This document shows, one piece after another, positions 49,171 to 53,262 of a stretch of 53,262 nt of DNA. The notes beneath the pieces are model-generated. The model saw only the letters and a program-made list of their open reading frames with translations. It did not search any database and had not been told where the DNA came from. The translations under genes were made by a program, and so were the position numbers. Origin of the DNA: a virus. The stretch covers positions 1 to 53,262 of IMG/VR virus record IMGVR_UViG_3300048582_000146. One strand, written 5' to 3'. The number at the start of each line of letters is the position of its first letter. Within the stretch, counting starts at the first letter, position 1.

Positions 49171-49198
49171 AAAAAGCCTCTAAATAGAGGCTTTTTTT
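49171..49198 (+). terminator. Strong intrinsic terminator of the tail operon
   Basis: AAAAAGCCTCT (49171-49181) and AGAGGCTTTTT (49186-49196) pair perfectly with a 4-nt loop and continue into T. It ends the late operon. A short palindrome GGCGAATTCGCC (49153-49164) precedes it. Confidence 0.9.
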
Positions 49199-49259
49199 AA
49201 ACGTACTGCGTAAGCTCGCCTTTATTTCACGTGATTAGCTGACCACGTGCGGACGTTTT

Positions 49260-49436
49260 TTATTGTATGGATACATTTTTTGTGGTTGGAATAGCAATAA
49301 TCATTTCCTTTTGAAGTTCCAATTCTCGTATTTTTTTTATAGAATCAAAGTAGTTTTCAAGAGTTATATTTTGCACCACTTCTTTTTGAGATTCAAATAC
49401 TTTTTTGGCTCTTGATAATTTTTCCTCTATTCTCAC
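49260..49436 (-). CDS. Small helical protein translated from GTG, coupled to 49433 gene
   Basis: The frame begins GTG at 49436, overlapping the stop TGA of the upstream gene (GTGA), and ends TAA at 49260. It encodes 58 residues, charged and helical (EEKLSRAKKVFESQKEVVQNI). No ATG is in frame, and a stop lies just upstream, so GTG would be the start by coupling. The 61 bp beyond it contain CACGTG twice and other repeats, perhaps a terminator for this strand. Confidence 0.4.
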   Translation of the reverse strand: MRIEEKLSRAKKVFESQKEVVQNITLENYFDSIKKIRELELQKEMIIAIPTTKNVSIQ

Positions 49437-49621
49437 TTCTTCAAGTTTTTAAATTCCTCGCCATTCACATGAACGCTTCTATTGTCATAATGATGATGAT
49501 GCACGCTTTTATCTACAAAAGTATTACTGTCATTGTGTTTAGGGAATAAAGCATTTCCAATCGCTTTAAATAGCAACCAGCAACCTCCAACGCAAACAAC
49601 AAAGAGAATGAATATCAACAT
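49433..49621 (-). CDS. Small membrane protein with His-rich tail, lysogenic-conversion candidate
   Basis: This 62-residue protein has an N-terminal span (LIFILFVVCVGGCWLLFKAIG), a short linker and a His-rich motif VHHHHYDNRSVHVNGEEF. I recall similar small proteins in Bacteroidota. It is on the minus strand amid plus-strand late genes, with its own -7 box at 49626-49633 (minus TAAATTTG), which would start nearly at the ATG. This is the mark of a moron-type cassette, maybe expressed in lysogens. Confidence 0.55.
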   Translation of the reverse strand: MLIFILFVVCVGGCWLLFKAIGNALFPKHNDSNTFVDKSVHHHHYDNRSVHVNGEEFKNLKK

Positions 49622-49625
49622 GATG

Positions 49626-49633
49626 CAAATTTA
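49626..49633 (-). promoter_or_regulatory. Minus-strand promoter -7 box of the small cassette
   Basis: On the minus strand TAAATTTG matches TAnnTTTG. The G is 5 bases before the ATG at 49621, so the transcript would be leaderless or nearly so. The palindrome at 49652-49674 covers its -33 region. Confidence 0.5.
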
Positions 49634-49651
49634 TAAAATATTACATTAGAA

Positions 49652-49674
49652 TTATTTAGAATGATTCTAAATAA
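49652..49674. promoter_or_regulatory. Late-promoter palindrome, copy 2
   Basis: The 21-bp core is identical to copy 1 (34934) and the palindrome extends by one base pair each side, giving arms TTATTTAGAAT and ATTCTAAATAA around G. It is centred 23 bp before the -7 box at 49686 and 30 bp from the minus-strand -7 box at 49633, so a bound regulator could govern both. Confidence 0.8.
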
Positions 49675-49685
49675 CAAATTATTAC

Positions 49686-49693
49686 TACATTTG
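49686..49693 (+). promoter_or_regulatory. Late promoter 2 (fibre and lysis operon), -7 box
   Basis: TACATTTG matches TAnnTTTG with no -33 TTG, as at 34969. The start is expected near 49699, 17 bp before the fibre gene. Confidence 0.7.
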
Positions 49694-49715
49694 TCATAAT
49701 CAAAAAGGCAATGCA

Positions 49716-50306
49716 ATGCTACAGCAAATACTTCAATATCTCTCAGCAATAAACATAAAGCTTAATTCATGGGAAACTAATGCAAAAAAAACAGAAGAAC
49801 TTCCTGCGTTACCGGAGATAGATGCTGAAGGTTTACTGCGTGTTTCTGTTGGAGGCGAATCAAAAAAGATGCCGTTAAGCATGATTTTAAGTGCTATTCC
49901 TGATGGTGGTTCAGGAGAATCTGCTCAAAGAAATCAAAACAACATCACTTTTACAAATGTCAATGGAGACTTTTTTGGAACTGCTGCAGCTCCAAGAACA
50001 GGAGCTTTGACAATAGATACAACGGGAGCTGTTTTAGGTGGTAATGCTTGTGTTTTTTATAACAATGCAACTTTAAATGTTACTCCAACACCTGATTTGA
50101 TTGTTGGAAATTTCGCTCCCGATGAATTAAATGCAATTTTTATTTTAAGGTCTGGAGGCGGTTTTTTAATCGCTAACATTATAAATTCAGGTTCTACTCC
50201 GGGCACACCATCGGCAACGGCTCCAACAATCACAGTAACCGACCCAATATTTAACCCTAATGCACCAGCGGCAACAGCACCAACTATCACAGTAACAAAC
50301 CCATAA
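49716..50306 (+). CDS. Fibre protein with repeated linker motif
   Basis: This 196-residue protein has a short N-terminal coiled-coil part (MLQQILQYLSAINIKL), a beta-rich middle and a C-terminus with two copies of a linker that reads ATAPTITVTDP and ATAPTITVTNP. The same linker appears near the start of the protein at 51849 (ATAPTIEVVNP). The N-terminus probably attaches to the tail; the linker may join exchangeable fibre modules. It is the first gene after late promoter 2. Confidence 0.6.
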   Translation: MLQQILQYLSAINIKLNSWETNAKKTEELPALPEIDAEGLLRVSVGGESKKMPLSMILSAIPDGGSGESAQRNQNNITFTNVNGDFFGTAAAPRTGALTIDTTGAVLGGNACVFYNNATLNVTPTPDLIVGNFAPDELNAIFILRSGGGFLIANIINSGSTPGTPSATAPTITVTDPIFNPNAPAATAPTITVTNP

Positions 50307-50317
50307 ATTAATATAAA

Positions 50318-51847
50318 ATGGCCACAGTAAAAAAAGTAACAGTAACAGCTGCTAGTGTAGTAACAAACGATACGCTTGCAGGATATAATATTTATTCAAA
50401 TATTGATGGAAAACTCAACACATCAGTAGTTGCACCCGCAACAGCAAACGCAGGAGTTGATTATTCACTGACTGATGGTGTAATTCACAACATCACTGCA
50501 AAACCAGTGGGAACTGTAAACGGCGAGTTTACAGCAGTTGCAAGTTCGGCAGTATCAGTTGACTTAACGGGTGCTGGTGCTCCTGTTGTAACCTTTGGCG
50601 AGGTTGGAACTATTAATGCGACTACTGTTGTTTTAACAGCAAACGAAAATTTGGAAGTGATAAACGTTGCAGGAGCAAACGGATTCACAATTGATAACAC
50701 AGCTGAAGGAACTGCAATTACAGTTACCAATGTTCAAGTGCAATTATCAGATCCTACAAAAATACTTTTAACAGTAACAGCAGGCTTGAAAGATTCCTCT
50801 TTCGGAATAATTTCAGTTGACTACATAGGTACAGTAATTGAAGGTACTGACGGAAATCCGTTGGCTGCAATATCTAATTTAACGTTAGTGAATAACATTC
50901 CGGCAGCAGCAATAGAATTATTTGATTTTGTCAATGCGGCTTCGGCTCCAAATGAAGTAAATTCAAACTCTGGATTTTCGGTATCTACTTTAGTTCATAC
51001 TGAAATTATAGGAAGCCCTACTGTCACGCCACAGCATGGAGCAAGATTTTTAGAAGTGAAATCTACCAATACCGGAATTGGTGGTGGTGATTTCTTGTCA
51101 TTAGCACCCAACTTACTTGCCGCTATTCCGTTGGCGGGGGACCTATATACTTTGAGTTGTAAATATTTCATTCCAACATCTAACACGGATACTGGTCAAA
51201 AAATAGTAGGCAACACGGGAACAAAAGGCACAAGCACAATGGTTGATTTTGATTTGACTTTGTCAGGGGCAAAAGGAGCTTGGCACACTGCTTCTTTGGC
51301 TAATTTACGTATAAGTGCTAAAAACGTTCCTATTTATATGGCTTTTAGAGGTGGAAATTCAGCCACAGCTAATCAGCCTGTTTATTACGATGAAATTAAA
51401 TTAACTAAAACGCATCAAGCTTCTTCATTATTCAATACCTATTCTGCAACAGAAGCCGGTGGAAAAGACAGGGTTGGCACAATTTCTTATACATGGGCTG
51501 GTGGTATTGGTGTTTTAACGGCAATAACAGATTCAAACGGACCCGGTGGAGTTCCGGGTGAAACTTATCTTGAATGGTTAGATACAGGTGCAGCTTTCAA
51601 TCAAGGTAGAACTTTAAGTTTAGGATCGGGAACTCGATTAATTAAATGTAAAATCAAAATAACTGGTGGTGGTGCTTTTAGGTTAGCTGGTGGTGTTATT
51701 CTTTTAGCTGCTGATTATGCCACTTGGCAAGATGTTGAGTTTGTAAGTACTAGTGGATTTGCATTTACAACTCGTCAGGCAGCTAATGGTTCAAAATTGT
51801 TTATATCAGATATCGAAATGGGAACTGTAATAGACACAGCTTTATAA
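50318..51847 (+). CDS. Fibre or receptor-binding protein with Ig-like and carbohydrate-binding-like domains
   Basis: This 509-residue protein is beta-rich. The first 90 residues resemble an Ig/fibronectin type-III domain, then a 100-residue domain (GEVGTINATTVVLTANENLEVINV), and a C-terminal part (about 205-509) with TLSCKYFIPTSN and VDFDLTLSGAKGAW, patterned like a carbohydrate-binding module. It ends 1 bp before the SGNH-like gene. It may recognise host polysaccharide; no enzyme motif is seen. Confidence 0.6.
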   Translation: MATVKKVTVTAASVVTNDTLAGYNIYSNIDGKLNTSVVAPATANAGVDYSLTDGVIHNITAKPVGTVNGEFTAVASSAVSVDLTGAGAPVVTFGEVGTINATTVVLTANENLEVINVAGANGFTIDNTAEGTAITVTNVQVQLSDPTKILLTVTAGLKDSSFGIISVDYIGTVIEGTDGNPLAAISNLTLVNNIPAAAIELFDFVNAASAPNEVNSNSGFSVSTLVHTEIIGSPTVTPQHGARFLEVKSTNTGIGGGDFLSLAPNLLAAIPLAGDLYTLSCKYFIPTSNTDTGQKIVGNTGTKGTSTMVDFDLTLSGAKGAWHTASLANLRISAKNVPIYMAFRGGNSATANQPVYYDEIKLTKTHQASSLFNTYSATEAGGKDRVGTISYTWAGGIGVLTAITDSNGPGGVPGETYLEWLDTGAAFNQGRTLSLGSGTRLIKCKIKITGGGAFRLAGGVILLAADYATWQDVEFVSTSGFAFTTRQAANGSKLFISDIEMGTVIDTAL

Positions 51848-51848
51848 T

Positions 51849-53262
51849 ATGCGATTATTTATATCTTCATTAGGAAACAGCAATGGCACTGTGGTTCCTC
51901 CGCCTTTAGAAGCGGAGGCAACTGCACCTACTATTGAAGTTGTTAATCCTACTGAAAATATTCTTGGATGTATGAATCCACTAGCGATAAACTACAATCC
52001 GTTTGCTACTGTTAGTGACGGAAGTTGTGTTTTTGAAGAAGCGACTATTGAAGAAAATGAAGTTACTTTCATTGCTTTAATAGGTCATTCGCAAATTTCC
52101 GGCAAAGGATTTACGAATGCTCCCGGAAGCCCTACCGGTGATTATTTGCAAGAAACAGATAAGATTATAAATAATATGCAATTTGCCAACGGAACAGCTC
52201 CGTTTCAATTATACAACCCTACAACATTAGGAGTTGATCATGGACGTGAGGCATATTTGAACGCTTATTGGAAAGATTATTTAGACGATTCAAATGGTGA
52301 GCCATTGTATGCTGCAAAAACAATAGTTGTAGGAGCAGCTCCTCATTCAAAATTTATGATTGGTGGGCGTTATTGGGAAAACAGTTGGAATAATCAAATC
52401 AGACCTAAAATTAATCAATTAGTAAGTTTAGGTAAGAGAGTTTCTATTCATTTTATTTTTGACATGTGGACAGATTTAGATATATACAGCTCGGGGGCGG
52501 GTGTATATGATATAGATCATTCTCATTGGTGTGTTGCTAGGGCGTTAGGAATTAAGGAAATTAATGCAAATATAACAAGTGGTGAAAACAATGCGAATTG
52601 GAAACTGCAAATGAATAAATCATTTAACGACTATGTTGAAGCAGATACAATTCGCAGAAGCATTTCGGACGGCGTAGATGCGGCAACTGTTGATGGAGTT
52701 CACTGGAGTGCAAATTCTTTAAAAATGCACGCATTAAATCATTTAGCAGCAATAGAATTCCAACCAAAAATGAAAATCAATTGGACGGTTCCAACGATTT
52801 CAGGTTTGACAATGGCTTTTAAGCAGACAAACAATCAAAGAGGCTTGGGTTTTTCAGTTGAATGGGATGTGCCTTGCGAATGTCGTGTGTTTACCGATAC
52901 TGAATTATTATACGAAAAAGAAATTTCAATATTCTCAATCGACATCAGATTGATGCGATACGGCTTTGTAACCTTAATTGGTGACTTAACCGGAATGACC
53001 CGATTTGTTGCTCCTTATACTGGAACTTGTGTGGAGTTTGAATTGGTTGACAAGTTTGTTAGCACTTTGAATTTTATTGATTTACGTGGTAATGCTCTGA
53101 TTGCCGGAAATCCCGCTTTCATTGTGAGTTATTCAAACGATTACAACGTAATGAAATTGGCACAGGGATCAGTTTCAAACGGCACACTAAAAATAGCCGG
53201 AAGCGTGAATGGCTTAACAGCAGCTTCTGCTTCATATTATGCAACTTTAATTTCAAGAGGTT
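51849..53262 (+). CDS. SGNH/SASA-like esterase tail-fibre protein (continues at 1-153)
   Basis: The gene runs off the right end and finishes at 153 in the left end, for 479 residues in all. Residues 26-34 have the ATAPTIEVVNP linker; residues 40-60 are a Cys-paired GCMNPLAINYNP-DGSC module common in Bacteroidota surface proteins. An SGNH/SASA hydrolase-like domain then begins with GHSQISGKG (Ser81, compare GQSNxxG) and later has D282-G-V-H285-W-S, the DxxH of block V. It might deacetylate host surface sugar. The C-terminus is a beta-rich tip. Confidence 0.6.
   Translation, partial: MRLFISSLGNSNGTVVPPPLEAEATAPTIEVVNPTENILGCMNPLAINYNPFATVSDGSCVFEEATIEENEVTFIALIGHSQISGKGFTNAPGSPTGDYLQETDKIINNMQFANGTAPFQLYNPTTLGVDHGREAYLNAYWKDYLDDSNGEPLYAAKTIVVGAAPHSKFMIGGRYWENSWNNQIRPKINQLVSLGKRVSIHFIFDMWTDLDIYSSGAGVYDIDHSHWCVARALGIKEINANITSGENNANWKLQMNKSFNDYVEADTIRRSISDGVDAATVDGVHWSANSLKMHALNHLAAIEFQPKMKINWTVPTISGLTMAFKQTNNQRGLGFSVEWDVPCECRVFTDTELLYEKEISIFSIDIRLMRYGFVTLIGDLTGMTRFVAPYTGTCVEFELVDKFVSTLNFIDLRGNALIAGNPAFIVSYSNDYNVMKLAQGSVSNGTLKIAGSVNGLTAASASYYATLISRG
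53136..53262. repeat. Right copy of exact 127-bp terminal repeat
   Basis: Identical to bases 1-127. The open reading frame of the fibre gene passes from here to base 128 without a change of frame. See the left copy. Confidence 0.95.

Noticed and set aside
49716-53262. Diversity-generating retroelement acting on the fibre genes
   Set aside because: No reverse transcriptase or template/variable repeat pair was found anywhere in the window.
1-53262. Insertion sequence or transposase
   Set aside because: Only the phage integrase and the HNH homing-type endonuclease are mobile-DNA genes; no transposase motifs or terminal inverted repeats with target duplication were seen.

Overview
The window is almost certainly the complete, circular genome of a temperate siphovirus that infects a member of the Bacteroidota, most likely a flavobacterium. 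Bases 1-127 are repeated exactly at 53136-53262, so the window is one full circle of about 53,135 bp opened inside a tail-fibre gene; the exact 127-bp overlap looks like an assembly overlap of a circular contig. The DNA is AT-rich, promoters match the Bacteroidota -7 box TAnnTTTG, Shine-Dalgarno sequences are mostly absent, and several proteins belong to families typical of Bacteroidota (PcfK/PcfJ, DUF6291-like, DUF3560-like, SprB-like and GCxxPxAxNYNP-type modules).

Layout. (1) 51849 through the origin to 6092: last tail-fibre gene, two membrane proteins of holin type, an amidase endolysin, four accessory tail or fibre genes, and a candidate one-piece spanin. (2) 6121-8831, minus strand: tyrosine integrase, a candidate attP whose core looks like the 3' end of a serine tRNA, an XRE-type regulator, a lipoprotein, and a CI/LexA-like repressor with S24 peptidase. 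(3) 8863-8916: two repressor palindromes 31 bp apart around a rightward promoter, followed by about 420 nt of structured leader. (4) 9345-15892: early genes, including several tiny membrane peptides, an SMC/Rad50-like ATPase, RecT, a metallo-beta-lactamase-fold hydrolase and a NinB-like protein. (5) 15890-28868: a second promoter with a folded leader, an HNH endonuclease, SNF2-like helicase, replication proteins with iteron-like repeats inside the coding sequence, RuvC-like nuclease, PcfK/PcfJ, a sliding clamp, and many small proteins. (6) 28944-34877: a ParB/methyltransferase-like protein, small terminase, a 600-bp non-coding stretch with a tRNA-like RNA, large terminase and portal. (7) 34934-49142: late promoter, scaffold, decoration, capsid, connectors, tail tube, a 1385-residue tape measure, and two large baseplate proteins. 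(8) 49260-49621, minus strand: a two-gene cassette facing a second late promoter that drives the fibre, lysis and spanin genes.

How it works together. The repressor and its operators set lysogeny against the lytic cycle. The clamp, helicase, replication proteins and RecT module copy and recombine the genome while the phage borrows the host polymerase. Two nearly identical 21-23 bp palindromes sit where the -33 element should be at the two structural promoters, which suggests a single regulator that switches on late genes. The most interesting items for follow-up are these late palindromes, the clamp with several small proteins carrying clamp-binding peptides, the tRNA-like RNA without an anticodon arm, the interleaved-stem leader before the HNH gene, the iterons inside the replication gene, and the attP structure.

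All family names come from reading motifs by eye; no database search was run.
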